Positions 1 to 7,517 of a stretch of DNA of 11,599 nucleotides are shown here, in pieces. The stretch is from Prevotellaceae bacterium. Its GTDB lineage: Bacteria > Bacteroidota > Bacteroidia > Bacteroidales > Paludibacteraceae. The notes beneath the pieces are model-generated. The model searched no databases. It was not told the origin of the DNA and worked only from the letters and a program-made list of their open reading frames with translations. The first letter of the stretch is position 1. Every line of letters begins with the position of its first letter. The stretch spans positions 1-11,599 of the forward strand of contig JAITNR010000204.1 of assembly GCA_031290375.1 (NCBI GenBank). The letters are read 5' to 3'. The translations under genes and the position numbers were made by a program.

Positions 1-70
1 CCTCATCGCTTTGAAAGCGTTTATAAAATTCTATTGAATTCACTCCTGTAAATTTTTCTCTTGTTTTCAC
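1..70 (-). CDS. 5' end of probable IS1595-type transposase (partial)
   Basis: The frame runs off the left edge. From the GTG at 68-70 it encodes about 23 residues including REKFTGVNSIEFYKRF, followed by QSDE. The pattern F-x-G-x-N-x-I-E-F-x-x-RF-x-x-DE resembles, from memory, the start of IS1595-family transposases, in which a zinc-ribbon domain follows. A second GTG at 41-43 is preceded directly by AGGA, too close for a normal ribosome site. If the box at 75-82 is a promoter, transcription would begin near 68 and the 41-43 start would be used; the family-like residues upstream of it favour 68-70. No zinc-ribbon or catalytic residue is visible, so the family is a guess from a short piece. Confidence 0.35.
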   Translation of the reverse strand, partial: MKTREKFTGVNSIEFYKRFQSDE

Positions 71-71
71 G

Positions 72-197
72 CTACAAAGGTAGCATTTTTTTTGGGCGAC
101 CTAAACGCTTATACCAATTTATTTTTTTGATTGCCAATTCAAAAGTGTCGCCTTCGTACATGTTTCCGGGAAAAAGGTCGTAGCCAAACTGTAACCG
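72..197 (-). pseudogene. Fragment of an IS4/IS1634-type DDE transposase
   Basis: A short minus-strand frame of about 42 codons runs from just after the ETF-QO stop to a TAG at 72-74. It contains RLQFGYDLFPGNMYEGDTF followed by ELAIKKINWYKR. The block Y-x-L-F-P-G-N-x-x-E-G-x-T-F resembles the region after the first catalytic Asp in IS4/IS1634-like transposases, where a phrase such as 'FPGNT.EG.T' is typical. There is no start codon, and upstream the frame collides out of phase with the end of the ETF-QO gene, so this is a remnant and not a gene. The homology after AIKKI seems lost. It may come from the same element family as the transposase scrap near 8300-8660. The assignment rests on memory of the family. 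Confidence 0.45.
75..82 (-). promoter_or_regulatory. Possible Bacteroidota -7 box for the left-edge transposase
   Basis: On the minus strand these bases read TACCTTTG, an exact match to the TAnnTTTG -7 consensus of Bacteroidota. No TTG lies at the usual distance upstream (the sequence there is GTTTAGG), so this is a half match. It also lies inside a small palindrome, GCTAC-AAAG-GTAGC (71-84). Confidence 0.35.
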
Positions 198-217
198 TTT
201 ATTTTCAATTTTTTTTA

Positions 218-1873
218 CTACATATATTTGTATTCGGGTCCGTTACCACCATTGGGAACGCTCCAAGTGATGCCGTCTGCGGGCTCTTTGATGTCACATG
301 TTTTGCAATGAACGCAGTTCTCGCCATGGATACGCAATTCCCTATGTCCGTCTTTGCCCGTATGCAGTTCATAAACCTCAGCAGGACAATAATATTGACA
401 GGGAGCTTCGTATTTTTTTATGTTAATTTCCGAATAAGTTTTTGGGTTATTCACCTGCAAATGAACAATCTGCTCTTCATCGTGTTGAGTGCCTGAAAAG
501 AATACGGAGTTTGCCTTGTCGAAATTCAACAGCCTGTCAAACTCATAATTTGCGGTACGTTCCCTGTATAAAGGCTTGTGAACTTCTTCAAGCGTTTTTG
601 TTTCACTGCTGTCGGAGTGAGTTTTGAGTTTGCCCCAAAAACCGGCTCCTGCTGTAACTAACAGGGTGCCAAAGTTAAACATACCAACAAGCATGCCCTT
701 TGAAAATCCCTGACGGAAGTTACGAACAGGACGCATTTCCCTGTAAATAAGGCTTTCCTTTACATATTTTTCATATACTGAAAGAGTTTTTTCGGAAAAA
801 TCATTGCTTTTGAATGCATCACAAGCGGCTTTTGCGGCCATCATACCCGAACAGATACCCAAGTGAATGCCTTTTAGAGCTGGCATGGCAAGAAACCCTG
901 CCGAGTCGCCAACAATCATTGCATTGTCGGTGTAATATTTTGTCAATGAGTGAAATCCGCCTTCTGGAAGCGTCTTTGCTCCATATTCTATCATTTTGCC
1001 GTCTTTCAGTATTTTGGATACAAACGGGTGAGTTTTCCAAATCTGAAATGCCTTAAACACATCGTAGGTTGGGTCGGCAAATTCAAGCCCAAGCACCAAA
1101 CCGATAGCCACCTTGTTGTCCTTCAAACCGTAGACAAAACCACCGCCGAAAACCTTGTCGTCAAAAGCGGGATAACCCATAGTGTGATAGACCTCACCGG
1201 CTTGAATATTGCCCTGTGGTACACTCCAAATTTCCTTTACCCCAAGAGAGTAAATTTGTGGATTTTTGCCAGACTGCAAATTCTTTTTTGCAATAAGTTT
1301 TTTTGCCAGACTGCCACGAGTGCCTTCGGCAAAAATAGTGATGGAAGCCTCTATTCGATTACCCTCAACGTAGTTTTCCAGCTTGTTGCCGTGATGGTCA
1401 ACACCAGTGTCAATTGTCTTTGCGCCAATCACTGCGCCGTCTGTGTTGTACAGAATTTCACTTACGGCAAAGCCTGTATAGATTTGCACTCCCTTTGCTG
1501 TGGCTTTTTCAGCCAAAAAACGACAAATTTCAGACAACGAGGCACAATAATTGCCCTTATTGCTCATATATGGTGGGTGAAACGGCATTTTAAAACCACC
1601 TTTTTTGCCCAGCATATACATTGAGTCGGTCGTAACTTTTGTATCAAAGGGTATTTCTTCCAAACTCACATCAGGCAACAACTGATTGAATATCTGCTGT
1701 TTAACAACTGCACCCGAAAGAATGTGGTTGCCGATAGCAGCACCCTTATCAACTAAAAGAATTTCCTTTTGCAAGCCGTTATCTTTTAGCAGGTCAGCAA
1801 GATGAATTGCCGTTGCCAGCCCTGAAGGTCCGCCTCCAATAATCAAAACATCGGTTTTTACTGTATTATTCAT
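218..1873 (-). CDS. Electron-transfer-flavoprotein:quinone oxidoreductase (ETF-QO)
   Basis: A complete 551-residue protein. It passes electrons from reduced electron-transfer flavoprotein, loaded by acyl-CoA and related dehydrogenases, to the membrane quinone, probably menaquinone here. The FAD-binding GxGxxG appears as GGGPSG at residues 13-18. The C-terminal ferredoxin-like domain has the four Cys expected for one 4Fe-4S cluster: C496 in YYCPAEVYE, and C520, C523 and C526 in CVHCKTC. The ending GGNGPEYKYM matches the family's usual end, and the length is normal. The ATG at 1871-1873 lies 15 nt after the stop of the upstream fragment, and no Shine-Dalgarno sequence is visible. No etfA or etfB lies in the window, so its partners are encoded elsewhere. 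No terminator was recognised downstream. The family call is very secure. Confidence 0.96.
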   Translation of the reverse strand: MNNTVKTDVLIIGGGPSGLATAIHLADLLKDNGLQKEILLVDKGAAIGNHILSGAVVKQQIFNQLLPDVSLEEIPFDTKVTTDSMYMLGKKGGFKMPFHPPYMSNKGNYCASLSEICRFLAEKATAKGVQIYTGFAVSEILYNTDGAVIGAKTIDTGVDHHGNKLENYVEGNRIEASITIFAEGTRGSLAKKLIAKKNLQSGKNPQIYSLGVKEIWSVPQGNIQAGEVYHTMGYPAFDDKVFGGGFVYGLKDNKVAIGLVLGLEFADPTYDVFKAFQIWKTHPFVSKILKDGKMIEYGAKTLPEGGFHSLTKYYTDNAMIVGDSAGFLAMPALKGIHLGICSGMMAAKAACDAFKSNDFSEKTLSVYEKYVKESLIYREMRPVRNFRQGFSKGMLVGMFNFGTLLVTAGAGFWGKLKTHSDSSETKTLEEVHKPLYRERTANYEFDRLLNFDKANSVFFSGTQHDEEQIVHLQVNNPKTYSEINIKKYEAPCQYYCPAEVYELHTGKDGHRELRIHGENCVHCKTCDIKEPADGITWSVPNGGNGPEYKYM

Positions 1874-1888
1874 ATATTTTAGAAAATT

Positions 1889-2086
1889 TTAATTCAGAAT
1901 TTTAAAATTATTGTAAAATTTGTTGTAAAAGCAACTATAATCGTAAATTTTACCTTTATTCAACACTTTGCCCTCTTTATTAATTTTTAATGTAGTTTTC
2001 TGATTATCGGTTACTTGATATGTGTCAATATTTATATTATCAAACAATTCTACATCCTTCTTCAAATATTTTGGTAAAATATGCAC
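1889..2086 (-). pseudogene. Unrecognised 3' fragment joined to the broken methyltransferase
   Basis: A 65-codon frame that begins inside the methyltransferase gene, in another frame, and ends 15 nt before the ETF-QO start. Its first dozen codons are the methyltransferase sequence read out of phase. The part from about 2057 downwards (DVELFDNINIDTYQVTDNQ, then KTTLKINKEGKVLNKGK) reads like genuine coding sequence with balanced Lys, Asn, Tyr and Asp use, and looks like the C-terminus of some other protein. I do not recognise the family. The simplest reading is that a deletion or recombination near 2057 fused the 5' half of the methyltransferase to the 3' end of another gene. The fused frames do not match, so no fusion protein would form. 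Confidence 0.5.
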
Positions 2087-2606
2087 CTAATGGAATTCGT
2101 CGTTTTCCCCAAGTTGATTGGGTTGTAATGTTGTCATTATCAAATATATCACCTACATTGAATACAAAAACCCTGTGATTATCAAGCACTCGATAAGCTT
2201 CACGGACAATCAGTCGCATATCGTTCAAATAATCGTTCAAATTTTTCCATTGCGAATATTCACGGGCGTTGTAGTACGGTGGCGAGGTAACCATCAAATG
2301 AATTGATTCCGACTTCATCTTTTGCATTGCATCAAAGCAATTTCCCCAAATAATTTTTACTCCGTCATCTTTTTTATCCAAAAATTCAACTAATTTGCTA
2401 TCAGCAATTTTATATTCATTTTGATAATCTTTTTTAACAAAATCAATGTAAATTCTTGTCCATTCTTCAATAATTTCTTCTTTATCCGAATAGTTTTTCA
2501 GATATTCTGTCTTTTCCAACAGCTCAACTAGCCGCCCTTTTGAAAATGTTTCTTCAAGATAGGGGTAACTGATGCTTACGATTGTATTGAAATAACTGTC
2601 TTTCAC
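2040..2606 (-). pseudogene. Truncated beta-class DNA methyltransferase
   Basis: 188 residues from a GTG start (2604-2606) to a TGA. The catalytic motif IV is TSPPYY at residues 107-112, followed by NAREYSQW, the helix segment YLNDMRLIVREAYRVLDNHRV and VFNVGDIFDNDN. This is the typical first half of an amino-methyltransferase of the beta type, in which the catalytic motif comes before the SAM-binding FxGxG motif. An N-terminal extension of about 80 residues precedes it. In the family, AYFTKIFEE continues into a 'FVDD.IWDKGE'-like stretch and then the FxGxG region. Here it is cut after FEE (about 2057) with GCRIV and a stop, so the SAM site is missing and the protein should be inactive. No restriction endonuclease gene is recognisable nearby. 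It is probably a relic of a restriction-modification system or mobile element. Confidence 0.82.
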
Positions 2607-2675
2607 TTTTTTTTGATTATCTAAAAAATATTTTCTTTACTATTCCACTTTTTTAAAGACGAAGTTACTAAATTT

Positions 2676-3104
2676 TCACACCTCAATCAATTTTACCTCA
2701 ATACCTGCCCTTTTGAGCAAGTCCAGCCCGTCCATAATTCTGTAGTCTTCACCATAAATAACCCTACTGATGCCCGCCTGAATAATCAATTTGGCACATT
2801 CGATGCAAGGCGATGCAGTAACGTATAGTGTAGCCCCGTCACTGCTGTTGTGAGAGCGGGCAATTTTGGTTATCGCATTTGCCTCGGCGTGAAGCACATA
2901 GGGCTTGGAATTGTTATTTTCGTCCTCACAATTGTTTTCAAAACCCGAAGGCGTACCGTTGTAGCCGTCAGAAATAATCATTTTATTTTTTACCAACAGT
3001 GCTCCAACCTTTCGCCTTTCACAATACGAATTTTCAGCCCAAATGCGAGCCATTCGCATATAACGCCCGTCAAGCAAGTTTTGTTTATCGTTGTGATAAT
3101 GCAT
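2676..3104 (-). CDS. Deoxycytidylate (dCMP) deaminase family protein
   Basis: 142 residues, the usual length for the bacterial ComEB/dCMP-deaminase group. It deaminates dCMP to dUMP, the precursor for thymidylate synthesis, in the cytosol. The zinc and catalytic residues are all visible: H72-A-E74 in LHAEANAI, and PCIECAK with C100 and C103. The substrate-loop motif GYNGTPSGFENNCED sits at residues 47-61, which favours dCMP over free cytidine. ATG at 3102-3104 is preceded by AAGG, 5 nt away, a weak ribosome site. A TAAATTTG box at 3130-3137 may be its promoter. It is divergent from the exported-protein gene at 3266 and followed by the broken methyltransferase after 69 nt. The family is secure; dCMP specificity is inferred. 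Confidence 0.93.
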   Translation of the reverse strand: MHYHNDKQNLLDGRYMRMARIWAENSYCERRKVGALLVKNKMIISDGYNGTPSGFENNCEDENNNSKPYVLHAEANAITKIARSHNSSDGATLYVTASPCIECAKLIIQAGISRVIYGEDYRIMDGLDLLKRAGIEVKLIEV

Positions 3105-3129
3105 CGAACCTTAATACAAGTTTAGAATG

Positions 3130-3137
3130 CAAATTTA
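3130..3137 (-). promoter_or_regulatory. Possible -7 box of the dCMP deaminase gene
   Basis: On the minus strand the bases read TAAATTTG, matching TAnnTTTG, about 26 nt before the ATG. The nearest upstream TTG is only 12 nt away, too close, so only the -7 half is supported. No matching plus-strand promoter for the divergent gene was found in this 161-nt gap. Confidence 0.4.
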
Positions 3138-3265
3138 CATTAATTTTTCCAATATTTAATTAGAAACTGTTATTGGAAAATCTTTTTTATACACATTAAA
3201 CCATATTAAAAAAATCAATCTAAAATATAAGTACTGTATTAGCAATCTTTTAAATTTTATATTTT

Positions 3266-4543
3266 ATGAAAAAGAATTTTATGATTTTGGTATCGGTTGT
3301 GTTGCTTTCTACGAGTCAAATTTTTGCTCAAAATACAATAACAGTTGAGGCAAAAAGCGATGATATAAGCGACAACCTTGATTTGAAAGCAGTTGGTATC
3401 CTCTTCGGCAGAGCCAAAAATCTCGAAGAATTTGAAAAAATGCTCAACGATTGGGAAAACCCTGTTTCAAATCTCGATTTGAATTATGATGGCGAAGTAG
3501 ATTATCTTCGCGTGCTGGAGGCATCTGAAAATGACATACATATCGTTGTCATTCAGGCAGTTTTGGCAAAGGATATTTTTCAGGACGTAGCCACTTTAAT
3601 TGCTAGTAAAGACAATACTAAGGCAGTTGTTCAGATTATTGGAGACCCGTACATTTACGGCAGCAATTACATAATTGAGCCTGTTTATGTTTATACTCCT
3701 GTGATTTACAGTTGGTTTTGGGGTCCTTCGTATGTTAGTTGGTGGTCGCCTTTCTATTGGGGGTATTACCCATCGTATTACAGAGGTTGGAACTGCGTAA
3801 GTTATTATAATTACAGAGGCTATCTGCAAAATTATTACAGTAATTATCATTATGTAAGTTATCGTTATGTGAATGAACCGAGATACAATTACTATAACTC
3901 AAATTCTTACAGAGACATGTCCAGAAGGGATTACAACACTCGTTATCCCGAAAGGAGTTTTACACAGCGTAACGTGGACAAATCTGTAACCAATCGCAGA
4001 GATATTGACAGGACACGCAGTGCCTACGGCTCTGAAACACGCAGAACAGAGGGTATGACCACAAGTCGCAGTACTGCCGATGCAACAAGAGGCGACAGAA
4101 CAACAAGAAACGACAATTCATCCGCACAAGGCACGGAAAGCAGCAGAAGAGTAACTTCCGCTGACAACAACCGCAGCACAAGCGTAAGCACTGCAACTCG
4201 TACCAGCAGCTCCTCAGACAATACTCAAAGAGCAAGCGGCAGCACCTCAACCGAAAGACGTTCAACTTCGGACAACTCAAACAGTTCGGTTATAACCCGC
4301 TCGGAGAGTTCTGCCGGCACTTCTTCCACTCGAAGTGTAAGTCGCGAGCCGTCTTCCTCATCTTCAAGCACAAGCAGACCAGCTTCGAGCAGTAGCAGTT
4401 CATCTTCGAGTGTAAGCAGACCATCCTCTTCGAGTAGTAGCAGCTCAAGTGTGAGCCGTTCCTCGTCAGGCGGCAGCACACGTTCAAGCGGCTCCTCAAC
4501 AGGGAGTTCAGGTAGTAGTTCGGGCAATTCAAGACGCAGATAA
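3266..4543 (+). CDS. Exported protein with EF-hand-like loop, aromatic middle and Ser/Thr/Arg-rich tail
   Basis: 425 residues. Residues 1-21 form a signal peptide (Lys start, hydrophobic core, probable cleavage after IFA). A globular part at about 23-128 contains DLNYDGEVDYL (71-81), with Asp71, Asn73, Asp75 and Asp79 spaced as in an EF-hand or dockerin calcium loop. It is followed by IVVIQAVLAKDIFQDVATL. From memory, this half resembles an uncharacterised family common in Bacteroidota. Residues about 129-215 are packed with Tyr and Trp (for example YSWFWGPSYVSWWSPFYWGYY). The tail, about 216-425, is Ser, Thr, Arg and Asn, with runs of up to nine Ser separated by VSR. Mixed Ser codons suggest selection on the protein rather than DNA slippage. 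It lacks a lipobox and a PorSS sorting domain. The function is unknown; a cell-envelope role is plausible. Confidence 0.85.
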   Translation: MKKNFMILVSVVLLSTSQIFAQNTITVEAKSDDISDNLDLKAVGILFGRAKNLEEFEKMLNDWENPVSNLDLNYDGEVDYLRVLEASENDIHIVVIQAVLAKDIFQDVATLIASKDNTKAVVQIIGDPYIYGSNYIIEPVYVYTPVIYSWFWGPSYVSWWSPFYWGYYPSYYRGWNCVSYYNYRGYLQNYYSNYHYVSYRYVNEPRYNYYNSNSYRDMSRRDYNTRYPERSFTQRNVDKSVTNRRDIDRTRSAYGSETRRTEGMTTSRSTADATRGDRTTRNDNSSAQGTESSRRVTSADNNRSTSVSTATRTSSSSDNTQRASGSTSTERRSTSDNSNSSVITRSESSAGTSSTRSVSREPSSSSSSTSRPASSSSSSSSSVSRPSSSSSSSSSVSRSSSGGSTRSSGSSTGSSGSSSGNSRRR

Positions 4544-4572
4544 CAGATGATATAAAAATGTCGAAAAACGAT

Positions 4573-4618
4573 AAAAAAGAGGCTGTCTCAAAAGCACTTT
4601 TGAGACAGCCTCTTTTTG
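4573..4618 (+). terminator. Strong intrinsic terminator after the Ser-rich protein gene
   Basis: Positions 4574-4593 pair perfectly with 4598-4617: a 20-bp stem with a 4-nt loop (GCAC), with A-run and T-run at the base. It lies 30 nt after the stop codon. Because both flanks carry the A/T runs it would work in both directions. Its left arm shares 15 bases (AAAAAAGAGGCTGTC) with the terminator after the HU gene. Confidence 0.93.
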
Positions 4619-4727
4619 CACAAGGACATCAAAAATATACTGTTATTGAACACTATCTACAATAGCACTCCCATTTTTCGACAAAAAAACACACCAATCT
4701 CATTCAAATTTTATCATCATCGCATAA

Positions 4728-4762
4728 TTGTTTCCCTAATTACTCAAATTTAGTTAATTTTG
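4728..4762 (+). promoter_or_regulatory. Probable promoter of the TamL-type gene
   Basis: TTG at 4728-4730 and TAATTTTG at 4755-4762 fit the Bacteroidota promoter pattern, with a 24-nt spacer that is slightly long. Transcription would start near 4769, leaving about 45 nt before the ATG at 4814. This excludes the longer reading frame beginning with TTG at 4760, which would lie inside the -7 box. Confidence 0.5.
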
Positions 4763-4813
4763 CATAATATTTTTTTGCCATTCGTTGTGGTGGTTTGTAC
4801 TCAAACATTTTCA

Positions 4814-7078
4814 ATGACAATAAAGAAAACAATCATAACAATATCAATCCTGTTTTTGTTGATTTCGTGCAGTTTAACCAAGTATGTACCTGAGAACAGG
4901 ACACTGCTCAACAGCACTAAAGTAAGGCACAACAACACAGGTATGGAAACAGGCACTCTCAACAGTTATCTGTTGCAGTCGCCAAACTCCCGCATGCTCG
5001 GCTTTATGCGAACCCGGCTGATGCTCTATTCGATGTCGAGCAGAGATACTGTCAGCCGTTTCAACCGGTTTCTTAAAAATATTGGCGAAGAGCCTGTTGT
5101 TTTTGACTCGGTCGTTGCATGGGACTCGAAAGAATCCATAAATCAGGCTCTTATAAACAAAGGATTTTTAGACTCAAAGGTCAATTTGGATATTTTTACA
5201 AAAAAGAAAAAAACTAATCTGGCATTCGATATTACAAGTGGAGAACCGTATAAAATCAGATATTTCAACTTTGCAATCAACAACGACACCATTTTGGATT
5301 TGCTGAACAGAAACTATACTATCAATTCCCTGCAAGGCGAAATGTTTGACGTGGACAAACTCAACGAACTGCGTGGAAATATTTCGAATATGCTCAGGCG
5401 AAGAGGTTACTACAATGTGCAAAAGGATATGTTCGCTTTTACAGCAGACACTACCGACCTGAATCACCAAGTTGATGTCAAACTCATTATACAGGAGCAG
5501 TTTGCGGCGGATTCGGTAGCAAACGTGATTTTTAGGAAAAAGCAAATTGACAGAGTGTTTCTCTACTGCTTTACCGACAGGGAAGTTCAGAGCGAAAACT
5601 ACACTTCCGCACTCGACACCGTAATGTTTGACGGATACACGATTATTTACAACGACAGACGACATATTTTCACGCCTGAATTTCTTGCATCAAAAGTTTT
5701 TCTCCGTACGGGTCAATCATACAACGAAAGACTCGCAGAACGTACTGCATCCAATCTCAACAGTTTGCAGGCAATAAAGTACGTGAGTGTTAATTTTACC
5801 GAAAAAGACAGTAATTTACTTGATTGTTCGGTGGTTGTTTCTCCGAGTGAAAAATACAGTTATTCAGTTGATGTAGAAGGAACTACAAACTCAGGAAGTA
5901 CGCTTGGGGCAAGGGTAAATTTCGGTTTTACCAACAAAAATATTTTTCACGGTGCGGAAACATTCAAACTCGGTGCTTTTGCCTCTTATGACGCATACAA
6001 GCAGGATAGCAGTATCTTTTACAACGCCTTTACCGCAGGTGGCGAAACGTCATTGACCTTTCCCAAACTTCTTGTGCCGTTTCTCAAGGACGATGCAAGG
6101 CTGAGATATGGCGTATCTACCACGGTTTCAGCAAATTACAGTTATCAAAATCACCCCGATTTTAAACGAACCGTTGCAAACGCTAAAATGGGTTACAGAT
6201 GGCAAAGACGAAATTCACACTACACGTTTGACATTGTGAATTTGTCGTATATTAAAGTACCTTATATCAATCCCGACTTTAAAGACAAATTTTCTGCTCT
6301 GAGACACAGTTATGAAGACCACATGATTTTAAAAATGGGTTTCAACTACTCTATCTCAAATATCAGAACTGATTTGTCAAAGCAAAACTATTACGCTTTC
6401 AAAGGCGATATAGAAACAAGCGGAAACATATTCTATTCGTTAAGCAAAATAACAAAACAGAATATGACTGACGGTAAATATCAAATCTTTAATACCCCTT
6501 ATTCTCAATTTGTCAAGGGAGATTTTGATTACAGTTACAATTTTTATTTAGACAACAATGCAAGGCTTGTTTTACATGCAAATCTTGGGCTGGGTTTTCC
6601 TTATGGCAACGCTACTGTTTTGCCGTTTGAAGAGCGATACTTTTGTGGCGGTTCAAACAGTATGAGAGGCTGGGATGCACGCACACTTGGACCTGGAGTT
6701 TTTACCACAGGCAAACTTAATTCGTTTCTGCTTCAAAACGGAGATATTAAATTTGAGATGAATGCGGAAACACGTTTTAAGCTCTTTTGGGTACTCGAAG
6801 GAGCAGTGTTTGTTGATGCCGGCAATGTTTGGACAATCAGAGAGTACAAAGACCAGCAAGGCGGGCAGTTTTCATTTAAAAACGGACAGTTTTTGGAGCA
6901 AATAGCGGTGAATTACGGCGCAGGTTTGCGATTTGACTTTTCGTTTTTTCTGATAAGGTTTGACCTGGGAGTGAAACTCTACGACCCGTCCTTTTCCGCA
7001 GGCGACAGATGGTACGGCTTCGGTAGCGACAAGGCAAACCCTGTTTCATGGCAATTCGCTATCGGGTATCCGTTCTGA
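4814..7078 (+). CDS. TamL-type lipidated BamA/TamA-family outer-membrane protein
   Basis: 754 residues from the ATG at 4814. The start MTIKKTIITISILFLLISCS has a lipobox (LLIS-C19), so the N-terminus should be lipidated. This is the hallmark of TamL, the Bacteroidota variant of the TamA outer-membrane assembly protein. An extended POTRA-containing region (about 25-340) precedes a 16-strand-type beta barrel. The lid-loop motif of the Omp85 superfamily is seen as GGSNSMRGW with Arg618, and the protein ends in aromatic WQFAIGYPF. The frame is open further upstream to a TTG at 4760, but that overlaps the promoter and would hide the signal peptide behind 18 extra residues. TamL usually has a tamB gene as neighbour; none is present here. 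No terminator with a T-run follows. The superfamily is certain, the TamL subtype likely. Confidence 0.9.
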   Translation: MTIKKTIITISILFLLISCSLTKYVPENRTLLNSTKVRHNNTGMETGTLNSYLLQSPNSRMLGFMRTRLMLYSMSSRDTVSRFNRFLKNIGEEPVVFDSVVAWDSKESINQALINKGFLDSKVNLDIFTKKKKTNLAFDITSGEPYKIRYFNFAINNDTILDLLNRNYTINSLQGEMFDVDKLNELRGNISNMLRRRGYYNVQKDMFAFTADTTDLNHQVDVKLIIQEQFAADSVANVIFRKKQIDRVFLYCFTDREVQSENYTSALDTVMFDGYTIIYNDRRHIFTPEFLASKVFLRTGQSYNERLAERTASNLNSLQAIKYVSVNFTEKDSNLLDCSVVVSPSEKYSYSVDVEGTTNSGSTLGARVNFGFTNKNIFHGAETFKLGAFASYDAYKQDSSIFYNAFTAGGETSLTFPKLLVPFLKDDARLRYGVSTTVSANYSYQNHPDFKRTVANAKMGYRWQRRNSHYTFDIVNLSYIKVPYINPDFKDKFSALRHSYEDHMILKMGFNYSISNIRTDLSKQNYYAFKGDIETSGNIFYSLSKITKQNMTDGKYQIFNTPYSQFVKGDFDYSYNFYLDNNARLVLHANLGLGFPYGNATVLPFEERYFCGGSNSMRGWDARTLGPGVFTTGKLNSFLLQNGDIKFEMNAETRFKLFWVLEGAVFVDAGNVWTIREYKDQQGGQFSFKNGQFLEQIAVNYGAGLRFDFSFFLIRFDLGVKLYDPSFSAGDRWYGFGSDKANPVSWQFAIGYPF

Positions 7079-7147
7079 CGTAACTGCATCCCCCCAATAA
7101 TATTACATCTCAACATGCATTCCGCATTGCAATCTGAAAATGTGTTT

Positions 7148-7238
7148 ATTGCTGGTCAAGCCAGCAATGACGAAAAGGAATGTCTGAGCAATGAATAATG
7201 AATGCGTTCTCTACAGGCTTATTTTATTTTGGTATTAT
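7148..7238 (+). repeat. Intergenic repeat, copy A (inverted relative to copy B at 8182-8270)
   Basis: It begins with a perfect hairpin, ATTGCTGG-TCAAG-CCAGCAAT (7148-7168), and continues with GACGAAAAGGAATGTCTGAG, CAATGAAT, GCGTTCTCT and ATTTTGGTATTAT. The minus strand of 8182-8270 carries the same blocks in the same order, so the two copies are inverted about the HU gene. Differences are one substitution in the first block, a tandem 7-nt AATGAAT duplication present only here (7192-7205), and a 5-nt gap. The hairpin is of a type often seen scattered in bacterial intergenic DNA. It probably belongs to a genome-wide repeat family. It overlaps the first codons of the ATPase remnant. Confidence 0.75.
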
Positions 7239-7487
7239 TTCAGCGAAAACGGACACGAATGTGATTTTGTGGTAATGCAAAATCAAAAAATTTAGCAAGT
7301 TATACAGGTTTGTTACGAACTTACAGCCGAAAACACCAAGTGCAAACAGCAAGGATTGCACGAGGCAATACAGTTTTTTAATACCAACAACGGAATAATA
7401 TTAACTAACGACCAATCAGATGCTTATATTCTCAATAATCAGAAAATAAATATTATACAGGCGTATCAATATTTCACAAATAAATAA
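7212..7487 (+). pseudogene. C-terminal remnant of a DUF4143-type AAA ATPase
   Basis: The plus frame ending at TAA 7485-7487 reads YYFSENGHECDFVVMQNQKI, then a TAG stop at 7293-7295, then QVIQVCYELTAENTKCKQQG, LHEAIQFFNTNNGIILTND and onwards to FTNK. The signature ECDFVV...QVIQVCYEL...GLHEAI is that of the C-terminal DUF4143 domain of the archaeal-type or mobile AAA ATPases common in Bacteroidota. About 92 codons remain of a gene normally near 380-430 codons; the ATPase domain with Walker motifs is absent. The 5' end fades into repeat copy A near 7238. The single internal stop and otherwise good coding quality suggest fairly recent decay. The family call is secure; that it is dead is nearly certain. 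Confidence 0.85.
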
Positions 7488-7517
7488 AAATATGCAACTC
7501 AACAATCAAAAAAGGGT

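Noticed and set aside
131..496. A 121-codon plus-strand frame at the left edge
   Set aside because: It is antisense to the 3' end of ETF-QO, including the Fe-S cluster codons, and to the transposase scrap.
950..1624. A 224-codon plus-strand frame
   Set aside because: It is wholly antisense to the ETF-QO gene, whose motifs are complete, and its translation has no recognisable family features.
4225..4527. Minus-strand frame rich in Glu and Leu (100 codons), with others at 3960-4280 and 4290-4532
   Set aside because: These are mirror images of the Ser-rich codons of the exported protein; they have no start context or family.
4320..4530. Repetitive DNA that could suggest a tandem-repeat or CRISPR-like array
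   Set aside because: The periodicity comes from Ser runs in a coding frame; there are no constant repeats with unique spacers.
5174..5665. A 163-codon minus-strand frame
   Set aside because: It lies antisense within the TamL-type gene and looks like a shadow.
7141..7170. Hairpin ATTGCTGG-TCAAG-CCAGCAAT as a terminator for the TamL-type gene
   Set aside because: No T-run follows on either strand; it is better explained as the end of the repeat element.
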